NCBI GenBank assembly: GCA_037127255.1
Contig: JBANSL010000007.1
Coordinates: 61,489,038-61,553,037, forward strand
Source of the DNA: Persicaria tinctoria
Lineage: Eukaryota; Streptophyta; Magnoliopsida; Caryophyllales; Polygonaceae
DNA length: 64,000 nucleotides
Direction: 5' to 3'
A program made the position numbers and the translations under genes. The notes beneath the pieces are model-generated. The model was not told the origin of the DNA. It was given only the letters and a program-made list of their open reading frames with translations, and did no database searches. Positions 1 to 9,880 of the stretch are shown piece after piece. Positions within the stretch are counted from its first letter, which is position 1; every line of letters begins with the position of its first letter.

Positions 1-125
1 GTACATGTGAAGGTTGTTTGAATACTATTTTATACTTTATATTTGGTTTATGCATATATTTAATTTATGCATATTTATGACTAGAACGACTTAATTACTC
101 ATTTATTCCAACAAAAATATAATGA

Positions 126-850
126 CTAGAACTTCAAATCAGACCCTATCAACTTATCCTCAATAATCTTTAGTAATCGATCACTCATATCCGGAGTCAG
201 ATGATTTGCCCAATCCCCAGCCTCACCGCGACGAAAGAACTTCTTGTTCTCAAGACTAGAATTCAAATCCCTTCCATTTCGGTTCACCTCCAAGGTGCTT
301 AGATTCTCAAAGCTGCATAGCCTAACAATCATACCCACTACACCATCCTTCTCTTCCTCGAGTGAGAACGGGCAACCCAAGAAGTCCGCAAGCCTCTTGA
401 AAACGGACTCGGGGTCGCCTTTAATATCCTCGTACTTCAAGAACAACACCCTAGAAGGCTTCTCAAGGCTCACCTTCCAGTACCCGAGCACATGATCCCA
501 GAAGGGCCCACCAAGACTCACACCTTGGCAGAAGGATTCAAATGTCTTCTCCATGGGTATTACCTCCTCATTGGCGTCTATGAACTTGTTAAGGAAGTGC
601 CAGTTGGAGATGAAAATGTCCCTCGGGTCCCTGCAGAGGTACACAATCTTACAGTCAGAGTTCCGGAGGGAGCTCGGTAGGGACGAGAAGGGCATGTGGG
701 ATGCGAGTAGCCTTGGTGGAGGTAAGTTGGATACGGCCGGGATTCTGTTGAAGGATGAATTAGGTCGATGCTCTATGAAGGGAACAAGGTCATGGGGATT
801 GTTGGTGGTCAAAGGATGGAGGGCATTGACCGGGTACTGACGGCGGTAGA
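126..850 (-). pseudogene. Cytosolic sulfotransferase, C-terminal part (gene split by Copia insertion)
   Basis: This is the C-terminal two thirds of a plant PAPS-dependent cytosolic sulfotransferase (SOT family), which moves sulfate from PAPS to small hydroxylated molecules. The reading frame is open from the transposon edge at 850 down to the stop at 126. Visible signatures are the catalytic His in ASHMPFSSLP, the 3'-phosphate-binding segment YLCRDPRDIFISNWHF, and the C-terminal RRGEAGDWANHLTP motif that closes over PAPS. The N-terminal part lies at 5730-6005; removing the element and one copy of the 5-bp target duplication gives 996 nt, exactly 332 codons including stop, the normal family size. 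The gene was therefore intronless and in frame before the insertion. The substrate cannot be told from sequence. It is now non-functional unless a read-through product exists. Confidence 0.9.
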
Positions 851-1270
851 TGTTGAATAAATAGCAATTCTAATTTTAGTTTTAATAAAAGAAAATAACA
901 ACCATTCTTTTATTAGGTTGTGTGTAAAAAGGGTAATTACAATGAGAGGTGTGTGAGAGTTCCACCGTCCATTTCAAATCTTGTAAACCTATATAAACTC
1001 ATAGGATTTGATTTGTTATATATCCAATCCAAAAACACAGAGAGAAAAGCTTAGTTTAAAGCATTAAACAGAGAGAAGCTTTCAGGGAGAATTTTCTGCG
1101 TAAAATTCCAGAGTGTAGTTTTGGGTGTGGGTGTCAAGTAATTTAGTTGTAATCACGTTTTCATTATATCAAAGTTTTGCGGCAGATTAGAAACATCTTG
1201 TGTGTGTTTTCTATCATTGTCATTCTCATTATTCTGATTTTCGGAAAAGTTCAGCGTATTTTTCCCAACA
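851..1270 (+). repeat. 5' LTR of Copia element 1
   Basis: 420 bp, starting TGTTGAATAAATAGC and ending TTTCCCAACA. It matches 5310-5729 except for a T/G at the eighth base and a G/A near the end. The segment CCTATATAAACTC at about 988-1000 looks like the TATA box for the element's own transcript. Confidence 0.95.
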
Positions 1271-1272
1271 AT

Positions 1273-1284
1273 TGGTATCAGAGC
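1273..1284 (+). other. Primer binding site (initiator tRNA-Met)
   Basis: TGGTATCAGAGC lies two bases after the 5' LTR. It is the standard plant Copia sequence complementary to the 3' end of initiator methionine tRNA, where minus-strand DNA synthesis starts. Confidence 0.93.
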
Positions 1285-1329
1285 GTTGGTTATAAACAAT
1301 CCACATAAAGTCAGATTTGAGTGGGAGCA

Positions 1330-4300
1330 ATGGCCGCAGAAGATAGAAAGGTGAAACTAGACAAGTTCGATGGTGCAGATTTCGGATTTTGGAAGATGCA
1401 AATCGAAGATTATTTGTACCAGAAAAAACTTTATCAACCTCTGTCAGAAAAGAAGCCAGAGGGCATGAAGGATGAAGATTGGAATCTCCTGGATAGACAA
1501 GCCCTTGGAGTTATCCGACTTACGTTATCACGCAATGTTGCCTTCAACATAGCAAAGGAAACTACCACGGCAGGTCTTATGTCAGCCCTTTCTAATATGT
1601 ACGAGAAGCCATCTGCCTCTAACAAAGTTCATTTGATGAGGCGATTATTCAATTTGCGGATGACAGAAGGCGCATCGGTAGCTCAACATCTCAATGAACT
1701 CAACACAGTCACAACCCAGTTGAGTTCAGTTGGGATTGAATTTGATGAGGAAGTACGAGCCTTGATACTTTTGTCTTCTCTTCCAGATAGTTGGAATGCT
1801 ACCGTCACGGCTGTGAGTAGCTCAACGGGAAGCAATAAGTTAAAGTTTGATGATGTTCGTGATCTGGTGCTCAGTGAAGAGATCCGACGGAGAGGGTCGG
1901 GTGAATCATCAACCTCTTCAGTTTTACGTACAGAGTCAAGAGGGAGAAATTCAACCAGAGGAAATGGACATGGAAGATCGAACAATCAAGGCAGACCAAA
2001 AGACAAGAGGTCGAGGTCAAGGAATCCTAATAGTTCCTCTGGCTCGAAGACCATCGAGTGTTGGAATTGTGGGAATACCGGGCACTACAAAAATCAATGC
2101 AAGAGCGCTCCACAAAAACAAGAGACGAAGGTGGAGGCAAATGTTAGCTTTAATCCTAGAGCAGATGATGCATTGATATGTTCCTTGGAGAGAAAGGACG
2201 AATCTTGGGTCTTAGATTCTGGAGCATCATTTCATGCTACCTCAAAGAAAGAGCTCTTTGAGAGCTATGTCCCAGGGAACCTTGGAAATGTATATCTTGG
2301 TGATGATCAACCTTGTGCAATTATCGGTAAAGGTCAAGTGAAGATTAAGTTGAATGGCTTTGTATGGGAGCTAAAAGACGTTCGACACATTCCTGATCTA
2401 AGAAAGAACTTGATATCAGTAGGCCAGTTGGCAGATGAAGGCTATGATACAATTTTCAATGGTGATAAATGGAAGATTTCAAAGGGTGCAATGACAATAG
2501 TGCATGGAAAAAAGAGTGGTACTCTTTACATGACAGCAGGGGCACGTTGCTCAATTGCAGTTGCATCAGGAAATGAAGATTCCAAAATGTGGCACCAGAG
2601 ACTTGGCCACATGAGTGAGAAAGGGATGAAAATCATGCATTCAAAGGGAAAGCTTCCAGGTTTACGCTCAGTTGAAATGGGCATGTGTGAAGATTGCATA
2701 CTTGGAAAGCAGAAGAGGGTAAGCTTTCAAACAAATGGCAGATCTCCAAAGAAGAATCGGCTAGAGCTTGTCCACTCCGATGTTTGGGGGCCAACCACTA
2801 CAGCATCCATTGGCGGAAAGCACTATTTTGTGACTTTCATCGATGATTACTCTCGGAAAGTATGGGTGTACTTTCTGAAACATAAGTCTGAAGTTTTTGA
2901 GGCTTTCAAAAGATGGAAAGCTATGGTTGAAAATGAGACAGGTGTGAAAGTTAAAAGGCTTAGAACCGACAATGGTGGTGAGTATGTAGACACCATGTTC
3001 AAAAGCTTTTGTTTTGAGCATGGGATCCGAATGGAGAGAACGGTTCCAGGTACACCTCAGCAAAACGGTGTAGCTGAGCGTATGAACCGAACATTGACAG
3101 AAAGAGCCAGAAGCATTCGTATACAATCAGGTCTACCGAAGCAGTTCTGGGCAGAAGCAGTCAATACGGCATGTTACCTGATCAATCGAGGTCCCTCGGT
3201 TCTGTTAGATTACCAAATACCAGAAGAGGTATGGAGCGGTAAAGACATAAAACTTTCGCACTTGAAAGTTTTTGGTTGCGTAGCATATGTGCATATTAGT
3301 GATCATGGCAGGAATAAGCTTGATCCCAAATCTAAGAAATGCACTTTCATCGGCTATGGCGAGGATGAGTTTGGCTATCGCATTTGGGATGATGAAAAGA
3401 AGAAGGTGATCCATAGCAGAGATGTGATTTTCAATGAGTCAGTCATGTATAAGGACTTGACAAAAAGTGACGCCATTAATTCAAAGCAGAATGGCCCAGT
3501 ATTTGCAGATGCAGATTATCTTCCAGATTGTTCTATGACAGAACCGGTCGCAATAAATCCTCAGTCAGAGGAGCACGTTGGAGAAAGTAGTGCACAAGAG
3601 TCTAACACGACACTACCTTCTACTCCAACTCCTGTATTGAGAAGGTCTTCTCGGCCACATGTGCCTAACAGGAGATATATGAATTATTTATTGTTGACTG
3701 ATGGAGGGGAGCCCGAATGCTATGATGAAGCTTGCCAGAGCGGTGAAGCAAGCCAGTGGGAGCTTGCAATGAAAGATGAGATGCAGTCTTTGGTTTCTAA
3801 CCAAACGTGGGAACTTGCTGAGTTGCCCTTATGGAAGAAGGCACTTCACAATAGATGGTTGTACCGGGTAAAAGATGAGCATGATGGCTCTAAGAGGTAC
3901 AAAGCTCGACTAGTAGTCAAAGGCTTTCAGCAAAAAGAAGGTGTTGACTACACATATATTTTTGCCCCCGTTGTGAAGCACACTACTATTAGATCAGTGT
4001 TGAGTATTGTTGCCGCTGAAGATCTCCATCTTGAACAATTAGATGTGAAGACTGCATTTCTTCACGGAGACTTAGATGAGGAGATATACATGCATCAACC
4101 AGAAGGTTTCTCAGAAAAGGGAAAAGAGAAGATGGTGTGCAGACTCAAGAAGAGCTTGTATGGCCTAAAGCAAGCTCCGAGGCAGTGGTACAAAAAGTTT
4201 GATGGCTTCATGCACAAGGAAGGTTTCCAGAAGTGTAACGCCGACCACTGTTGCTACGTCAAAAGACATCAGTCCAGTTATATCATTTTACTCTTATATG

Positions 4301-5259
4301 TTGATGATATGTTGGTAGCAGGTTCTGATATGAATGATATCAGAAGGTTGAAGAACCAGTTATCAAAAGAGTTTGACATGAAGGACTTGGGTCCAGCAAA
4401 GAAGATTCTTGGAATGCAAATTACAAGAGATAGACAAAAAGGGACATTGCAGTTGTCTCAGTCAGAGTACATCAAACGTGTCTTGCAAAGGTTCAACATG
4501 GGCAATGCAAAACCAGTTGGGACACCCTTGGCTAACCATTTTCGCTTATCCAAGGATCAATCTCCTAAAACAGAAGAAGAAAGAGCTCTCATGGCTAAGA
4601 TTCCTTATGCCTCAGCCATCGGGAGTTTGATGTATGCAATGGTCTGTACAAGACCAGATATTGGACAAGCAGTCGGAGCTGTAAGTAGGTTTATGTCAAA
4701 TCCCGGAAAAGTTCACTGGGAAGCAGTGAAATGGATTTTAAGGTACCTACAAGGAACGACAGAAAAATGCTTGTACTTTGGTAATGGTGAATTAAATGTA
4801 CAAGGCTATGTAGATGCTGACTTTGGAGGCGAAGTCGATCACCGGAAGAGCACAACCGGATACATATTCACTGTCGGAAATACAGCTGTTAGTTGGATGT
4901 CACAACTGCAGAAGATTGTTGCTTTATCAACTACAGAGGCTGAGTATGTAGCAGTGACTGAAGCTAGTAAAGAGATGATATGGCTTCAAGGCTTGTTAAC
5001 AGAGCTGGGATTCGTGCAAGAGAATAACATCTTGTACAGTGACAGTCAGAGTGCAATACACTTGGCGAAGAATTCGGCATTTCATTCTAGAACCAAGCAC
5101 ATTGGACTTCGATACCATTTCATCAGATCGTTGTTGGAAGATGATGTATTGAAACTGGAGAAGATCCAAGGCAGTAAGAATCCAGCAGACATGTTAACAA
5201 AGACGGTGACGCTTGATAAATTGAAGTTGTGTTCAACTTCAGTTGGCCTACAAGAGTAA
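1330..5259 (+). CDS. Copia gag-pol polyprotein (1309 aa, intact)
   Basis: One uninterrupted frame encodes all proteins needed for retrotransposition. In order: Gag with the FDGADFGFWKMQIEDYL segment near the N-terminus; a CCHC zinc knuckle (CWNCGNTGHYKNQC) starting at about residue 244; aspartic protease (VLDSGASFHAT, catalytic Asp about 296); the gag-pre-integrase HQRLGHMSEKGM segment at about 422; an integrase core with Asp484, Asp547 and Glu583, whose last two residues have the canonical DD35E spacing; reverse transcriptase with YVDDM at about 990; and RNase H with DADFGG near 1162 and a LYSDSQSAI segment. ATG at 1330 is preferred over the in-frame GTG at 1321 because it starts the usual Copia Gag N-terminus. 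All key residues are present, so this copy may still be competent. Confidence 0.95.
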   Translation: MAAEDRKVKLDKFDGADFGFWKMQIEDYLYQKKLYQPLSEKKPEGMKDEDWNLLDRQALGVIRLTLSRNVAFNIAKETTTAGLMSALSNMYEKPSASNKVHLMRRLFNLRMTEGASVAQHLNELNTVTTQLSSVGIEFDEEVRALILLSSLPDSWNATVTAVSSSTGSNKLKFDDVRDLVLSEEIRRRGSGESSTSSVLRTESRGRNSTRGNGHGRSNNQGRPKDKRSRSRNPNSSSGSKTIECWNCGNTGHYKNQCKSAPQKQETKVEANVSFNPRADDALICSLERKDESWVLDSGASFHATSKKELFESYVPGNLGNVYLGDDQPCAIIGKGQVKIKLNGFVWELKDVRHIPDLRKNLISVGQLADEGYDTIFNGDKWKISKGAMTIVHGKKSGTLYMTAGARCSIAVASGNEDSKMWHQRLGHMSEKGMKIMHSKGKLPGLRSVEMGMCEDCILGKQKRVSFQTNGRSPKKNRLELVHSDVWGPTTTASIGGKHYFVTFIDDYSRKVWVYFLKHKSEVFEAFKRWKAMVENETGVKVKRLRTDNGGEYVDTMFKSFCFEHGIRMERTVPGTPQQNGVAERMNRTLTERARSIRIQSGLPKQFWAEAVNTACYLINRGPSVLLDYQIPEEVWSGKDIKLSHLKVFGCVAYVHISDHGRNKLDPKSKKCTFIGYGEDEFGYRIWDDEKKKVIHSRDVIFNESVMYKDLTKSDAINSKQNGPVFADADYLPDCSMTEPVAINPQSEEHVGESSAQESNTTLPSTPTPVLRRSSRPHVPNRRYMNYLLLTDGGEPECYDEACQSGEASQWELAMKDEMQSLVSNQTWELAELPLWKKALHNRWLYRVKDEHDGSKRYKARLVVKGFQQKEGVDYTYIFAPVVKHTTIRSVLSIVAAEDLHLEQLDVKTAFLHGDLDEEIYMHQPEGFSEKGKEKMVCRLKKSLYGLKQAPRQWYKKFDGFMHKEGFQKCNADHCCYVKRHQSSYIILLLYVDDMLVAGSDMNDIRRLKNQLSKEFDMKDLGPAKKILGMQITRDRQKGTLQLSQSEYIKRVLQRFNMGNAKPVGTPLANHFRLSKDQSPKTEEERALMAKIPYASAIGSLMYAMVCTRPDIGQAVGAVSRFMSNPGKVHWEAVKWILRYLQGTTEKCLYFGNGELNVQGYVDADFGGEVDHRKSTTGYIFTVGNTAVSWMSQLQKIVALSTTEAEYVAVTEASKEMIWLQGLLTELGFVQENNILYSDSQSAIHLAKNSAFHSRTKHIGLRYHFIRSLLEDDVLKLEKIQGSKNPADMLTKTVTLDKLKLCSTSVGLQE

Positions 5260-5298
5260 CAAGATCATATGTGTGAAGACAGAGTGAAATCAGTCTTC

Positions 5299-5308
5299 AA
5301 GTGGGAGA
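5299..5308 (+). other. Polypurine tract of Copia element 1
   Basis: AAGTGGGAGA directly precedes the 3' LTR. It is the expected primer for plus-strand DNA synthesis. Confidence 0.85.
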
Positions 5309-5309
5309 T

Positions 5310-5729
5310 TGTTGAAGAAATAGCAATTCTAATTTTAGTTTTAATAAAAGAAAATAACAACCATTCTTTTATTAGGTTGTGTGTAAAAAGGGTAATTACA
5401 ATGAGAGGTGTGTGAGAGTTCCACCGTCCATTTCAAATCTTGTAAACCTATATAAACTCATAGGATTTGATTTGTTATATATCCAATCCAAAAACACAGA
5501 GAGAAAAGCTTAGTTTAAAGCATTAAACAGAGAGAAGCTTTCAGGGAGAATTTTCTGCGTAAAATTCCAGAGTGTAGTTTTGGGTGTGGGTGTCAAGTAA
5601 TTTAGTTGTAATCACGTTTTCATTATATCAAAGTTTTGCGGCAGATTAGAAACATCTTGTGTGTGTTTTCTATCATTATCATTCTCATTATTCTGATTTT
5701 CGGAAAAGTTCAGCGTATTTTTCCCAACA
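5310..5729 (+). repeat. 3' LTR of Copia element 1
   Basis: 420 bp, nearly identical to the 5' LTR (about two differences). It is followed directly by the target duplication GTAGA. Confidence 0.95.
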
Positions 5730-6005
5730 GTAGACTAGGGAGAAGGCAATGGCTTTGAGCCACATGGTGCCAGATTTTGGGATGGTGACGAGGAGGATAT
5801 CGGAATTGAGAGATTGGTGGTGAGCTTGGCAGTAGAGAACGCCGCGGAGAAATTGTGGGGGATACCAGAAGCCCTGGTAGAGGTGAAATTGGTGGGGGCC
5901 CCAAGCATTTTGTTTTGGGAGGGAGAGGATAAGCTGCTCATGGAGGCTTCCTTCATCTTCTTCTTCTTGCAGGTTTGGGGAGGAGAACGTTTCATAGGAA
6001 GCCAT
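5730..6005 (-). pseudogene. Cytosolic sulfotransferase, N-terminal part
   Basis: The N-terminal 92 residues of the same sulfotransferase as at 126-850. The frame starts at ATG 6005 (MASYETFSSPN). An in-frame start further upstream would add 17 residues and overlaps the likely TATA region, so the inner ATG is preferred. The 5'-phosphosulfate-binding loop reads TIPKSGTMWLKA; the family usually has PKSGTTW, so one Thr is replaced by Met. The frame is cut after ...AFSLVY by the LTR, and the duplicated target sequence encodes the end of this segment. Continuing into 850-126 restores a family-length protein without any gap. Confidence 0.9.
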
Positions 6006-6100
6006 GCATGGTTCACATATATTGTAAGTTCGTAATGGAATATATATAGTGCCCATTGGTCCCTCCTAATAGTCAAAGATGAATCAAGATCTCTACTAAC
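6006..6100 (-). promoter_or_regulatory. Sulfotransferase core promoter and 5' leader
   Basis: On the minus strand a CTATATATATTCC stretch (about 6037-6049) lies some 35-45 nt upstream of the chosen ATG and looks like a TATA box with a very short leader. A diverged copy of 6021-6092 is found on the plus strand at 22592-22661, so this promoter has a second relic in the window. No transcript data are available here. Confidence 0.5.
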
Positions 6101-6958
6101 TAATCGTCTTCATTGAGCATCGGAATGTCCTCCTATAATTTCCCTCCGAACACCAATGAAGATGAGTAATTAGACTGAGAGAAGAAACCCAATCCGCTGA
6201 ACTAATTGACCATCCAGATTCAAGACCTTAATCACCAACGGCACTAGTACGTAAAGCATTTTTTTTTAAATTTAAATATGTAGTTAAAAATGCATAAAAT
6301 CACCTTTACCTTATTTGCAATTAATTAACTAACTTCTTATTAAAAAATTCACATTTAAATTTAACCACCCATTATGGTAAATTATTTGCATGTAACTACC
6401 CATCCTCCCATTTTTCTTTAAATTTTTACTATTAACTTGAAAATAAAAGACTAGCCCTTAATTGTGTTTTTAATTCATTACTGCTCCCTCCATCTTGCAA
6501 AACTTGATGTTTTGATTTTATGACATGGATTTTAAGAAACCAAAAATTCCATAAAATATTAATTTTCAAAATAATTTTATAAATTTTAATAATAAGTACT
6601 CCCTCCGTAACGCAATATTTGTCCATTTGGCCACTTTTATTTGTAACAAAATATTTGTCCATTTGAACCTAATTAATGACAAAATTTTCTATTTTTATCC
6701 ATTCATCTCATTAATTGTATTTGATTTCCAAGAAATTCTATTAATACTCCAACTTCCCATACTATTCTTTTTTTTTTCATTGGTCCATTTTTTTTCCACA
6801 TTATTTATTTGCTAAATTTTTAATTATTCTACTTTCTAATTGTAGCTTTCTTAAGAAGTGTGAAAATTTTATATATTATTCTACTTTCTAATTGTAGCTT
6901 TGTAAAATAAAATTTATATATTTTTATAAATTTTATATATTTTTTGAGAAAATTTGCC
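6101..6958. other. AT-rich spacer with Stowaway-like MITE end
   Basis: No gene is seen. At 6596-6608 the string TACTCCCTCCGTAACG matches a Stowaway MITE terminus (TA target plus CTCCCTCCGT). A related CTCCCTCCATC lies at about 6484. The opposite end (CGGAGGGAG) is not present, so the element is truncated or decayed. The phrase ATATTTGTCCATTTG occurs twice (about 6616 and 6650). Confidence 0.4.
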
Positions 6959-7565
6959 CAACCGACCTATTTTTGGGTGTCTATTTGGAGAGTGTCTCCC
7001 ACCTTTGTAAAATTAGGGTTTTGTCCACATAAAATTTTCTGAACAAAATTACCCCCTAATTTCATCCGTTTCAGCACCACATCAAAAAAAAAAGATCAGA
7101 TCTCTTCTTTTATCCTTTCTCTCGATCTATCTCTGTCCTCCTCCTTCAGATCTCCCCTTCGGGCTTTCTCCCTAGCCGCCGGTTTTGCTTTCTCCTACTC
7201 CCTGAGATATCCTTTCTCCCGATCTATCTCTCTCCGCCGGTTTCGCTTTCGACTTTGCAGCACTTGCCTTCGGCTTCGCAGCGGTCTCCGGTTTCTTCTT
7301 CTCCGATAGAAGCTTTCAATCCCGATCTGGCGGTGGACAGTGGCCGAATTGAAGGCTGTAATTGAGACTAGTTGTCGAAGAGCTCCGCTCTCGTAGAAGC
7401 TTTCTATTTGATGGAGACAAGCAAGAGGCGGAGGCGGCGGAGATTCGGCGGAGGCGGAGGTGGAGGTTGTGGTGTTGCATCCACCACAGATCTGACAGTA
7501 CAGCGTGAAACCGACGGAAACTCAAGCAGAAACGAAGTGGCCGACGAGCTTGAAAAGCACTAACG

Positions 7566-7829
7566 ATGGATGCGAGGGCGATGGATGCGGGGGCGGGCGA
7601 TGGATGCGAGGCCGGCACCGACAATAGCAGAAACAAAGTGGCCGACGAAGTTGCAGGATTGGGTCTGGAGACGATGGATGTGAGGGCGGGCGTAAAAACG
7701 CCGGTGGAGGATGCGGTGGACTTGTCGGCGGTGAGTAGGAGAGGAATTGATACTATGAAGAATGATGATGACCCGCAGATGTGCGCGCCGTACGCTAGTG
7801 GCATATACGTGTATCTCAGAGAGATGGAG
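7566..7829 (+). pseudogene. A3-type cyclin first-exon fragment
   Basis: The end of this frame, DDDPQMCAPYASGIYVYLREME, closely resembles the start of the cyclin box region of plant A3 cyclins (DPQMC-Y---IY-YLR-lE). Cyclin A3 proteins activate CDKs in S phase. The exon ends at a good donor site (ATGGAG|GTAAGAG, 7829/7830), where A3 cyclins are expected to continue into the cyclin fold. No further cyclin exon is present downstream; after the donor the frame runs only to a stop at 7862-7864. The N-terminal part is rich in repeated GATGGATGCGAGG phrases and has no clear counterpart. It is a fragment with an intact splice donor, which suggests capture as DNA and not as processed mRNA. Confidence 0.7.
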
Positions 7830-8703
7830 GTAAGAGAGTATGAAATAGCTTATGAGGGATTTTAGCTTCAGGTCTTTAATTTGTGTATAGTTGTTGAATT
7901 TTTTATCCTTATGTTGTTCTTGAATGTGTTTGCTTTGTTGAGATATTTGAATATTGGTAATTTCAGCAATTTTGTTTGCATTACTGAAACTTTTGAAGAA
8001 CGGCTAAAGGCATTTCAGCATTTTAGTAGTTTGATGAATTTCAGCATTTCAGCAATTGCTGAAATGCTTTACCATTTCAATTTCTTTGTTTGCTTTCGTT
8101 GTTTGTTCTTTAGCTTTATCTCATTGCCAAATTTTCCCCTTTGTTCGATTCTTTCTGATTAACGTAACAGTTGATCTGGATTTATATTCTAATAGCGATG
8201 CTTAGTTGCTCACTGAGTGATCCCCTTCTCATTTGCCGTAATTGTTGTCAATTTGCTAATTGCCTATTACACGCTGCAATCTGGACATCAAATGGTAGGA
8301 CAGGTCCTTCCCTGAAATCTACCCTCTTTAGTTGTTCCCTTTTACCAATTTAGCATATTGAAGCGTCGATTGCTGTCTATTTGATCTCTTTGGCAGTTGT
8401 TTTGCATTTAACTGCATCCATTGTTAGGTCAAGTGTGGAATTTTGAATGAATTTGCTTAGACCAATTTTAGTTTATGCATCCAAAATCCTCATGTATACC
8501 TTCTTTGTCACTTGTAAGTGCAAATTCTTTTATTCAAATCTTGTATCGTTGTGTATTGGATTGTAGGGGGGACAATGGTTGTTTCATTTGTGTTATTCAT
8601 ATCATGTATGGATGTTGTGAACTGCAGGTGCTCATAGTTCTGTCATCTTTGCATCTTGTTGGGTAATAATACTGGTTTGTGTGAGAGGGTTGACTACTGA
8701 AGA

Positions 8704-8957
8704 ATGGACGATGGAGTTTCAAGCTTTTGGGGTCCCGTGACATCCACAACTGAGTGTTGTGAGAGCAACTATGTTCATTCATCGTATATTGGAGAATTCT
8801 TCAACACTATTTCGAATGCCCCGGTCATTGTTTTGGTGCTCATCGGTCTCATAAATGCCCTGAGGCAGCATTTTGAAAAGAGGTTCAGCGTCCTTCACTT
8901 ATCCAACATGGCCCTGGCCATTGGCAGTGTGGTTTACCATGCGACGCTCCAACGAGT
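8704..8957 (+). pseudogene. ACER: Alkaline ceramidase exon 1 fragment
   Basis: The frame from ATG 8704 (MDDGVSSFWGPVTSTTECCE...) matches the N-terminus of plant alkaline ceramidase (ACER/YPC1-like), an integral membrane hydrolase that splits ceramide into sphingoid base and fatty acid. It contains the conserved FWGP...ECCE start, one predicted transmembrane segment (APVIVLVLIGLIN) and the SVVYHATLQ motif, whose His is part of the active site in the family. The exon ends at CAACGAGT|GTAAGT. The rest of the usual protein of about 255 residues is missing apart from exon 2. Confidence 0.85.
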
Positions 8958-9179
8958 GTAAGTTATTAATATTCCGTTCTGTAGAACTGCCATGTTTGTT
9001 GTTGTTCCTTTATTTACTTGTGTTGTTGACCATACCGTTCTAGAAAATGATATTACTTCTATTTTGGGTGTTTCTTTTTCTTAAACGGGAAGTTTGGTTG
9101 GTTAATCGGTTAGTTCATTCTATTTTTCCCGTTATTTTCTTCTGTTATGCGTTACATTGATATAGTTCCTTTTTGGCAG

Positions 9180-9229
9180 GCTGCAGTCAAGTGACGAAAC
9201 ACCAATGGTATGGAAATTGCTCCTCTACA
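9180..9229 (+). pseudogene. ACER: Alkaline ceramidase exon 2 fragment
   Basis: After an acceptor TTTTGGCAG (ending 9179), 50 nt join in phase with exon 1 to give RVLQSSDETPMVWKLLLY, as in plant ACER. The exon stops at TACA|GTTACT (9229/9230), the position where the family continues with another exon. No later ACER exons (the YSPDWHYRSTMP region) are found in the window. Without splicing the frame ends at a TGA near 9250. Confidence 0.8.
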
Positions 9230-9486
9230 GTTACTTAGGTTTATTGAATTGAGATTGATTATGATTCAACTCCGGTTACAGCACTTTTAGTAGGTAGAGC
9301 CGGTGTTTTTAATTAGCTAATGTAAAAGGCCAGTAGAGGTACTTCTTTTCGTTACCTTGGTTTAACCACCGCATCTATATATTTATTTTTGCAGACTAGA
9401 ATTTGCTGAAATTATTGTTGTTGAACTTGCTTTAAAACTAGAATTTGCTGAAATTGTTGTTGAACTTGTTTTAAATCTCCTTTAAA

Positions 9487-9556
9487 AGCCTCTTAGCTCA
9501 ATGGTAGAGCAATGTGCTTATGCACAAATACGTGGATTTGAATCCCGCATAGGCTA
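9487..9556 (+). other. tRNA-like sequence 1 (pol III box A and box B)
   Basis: The sequence folds partly as a tRNA: acceptor AGCCTCT pairs with ATAGGCT (one mismatch), the D arm GCTCAATGGTAGAGC is canonical (box A), and the T arm holds GGATTTGAATCCC (box B). The anticodon arm is TGTGC-TTAT-GCACA with a loop of four to six bases, so no normal anticodon can be assigned. A similar sequence with the same odd arm lies at 63147-63215. It may be a tRNA relic or the head of a SINE; no poly-A or target duplication was seen. Confidence 0.5.
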
Positions 9557-9579
9557 AATTTTATATCTCGTAACACGGT

Positions 9580-9880
9580 TTCAGCAACAATTTCAGCATC
9601 AGCAACGTTGCTGAAATCGGGATTTCAGCATCAACAACAGTGCTGAAATCGGAGTTTCAGCAACTCTGGAAACGCGGAAAAAAAATCGAAACAAAAAACT
9701 GCTGAAACAGAGGGTGGCACATGGGTTTCAACAATTCTGGAAACGCAAAAAAAAAACGAAAAAAAAGCGGAAAAAAAAACTGCTGAAGCAGATGGTGGCA
9801 CAGAGGTTTAAGCAACTCTGTAAACGAGGAAAAAAAAAACTTAAATTTCGCGGGAAATTTTTTTTTGCTGAAAACAAAAA
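9580..9880 (+). repeat. Imperfect tandem repeat rich in TTTCAGCA and poly-A
   Basis: About three to four imperfect copies of a 60-85 bp unit: TGCTGAAA, then a GGTGGCACA phrase, GTTTCAGCAA, CTCTGGAAACGC and a run of A. Copies begin near 9640, 9700 and 9780. The TTTCAGCA word is shared with 7068, 7970, 8012, 8040, 9408 and 9440. Confidence 0.7.

Larger units (their letters stand above)
851..5729 (+). mobile_element. Intact Tnt1/Tork-like Copia LTR retrotransposon
   Basis: A complete 4879-bp element with 420-bp LTRs, a primer site, one long gag-pol ORF and a purine tract. It is flanked by the 5-bp direct repeat GTAGA (846-850 and 5730-5734), the expected Copia target duplication. The LTRs start TGTTGAA, end CCCAACA and differ at about two positions by eye, so the insertion is recent. 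It landed in the coding region of a sulfotransferase gene, in the opposite orientation. The protease, integrase and RT motifs are close to the tobacco Tnt1 type; lineage assignment is from memory of the family and not from a tree. Confidence 0.95.

Noticed and set aside
5688..6076. Longer or alternative N-terminal frames for the sulfotransferase
   Set aside because: Upstream in-frame extension overlaps the TATA-like region, and the other overlapping frames lack the PAPS loop; ATG 6005 gives a family-like start.
7316..7804. 162-codon minus-strand ORF over the cyclin fragment
   Set aside because: It is the antisense of a GC-rich exon; the plus-strand frame has the cyclin signature and splice donor.
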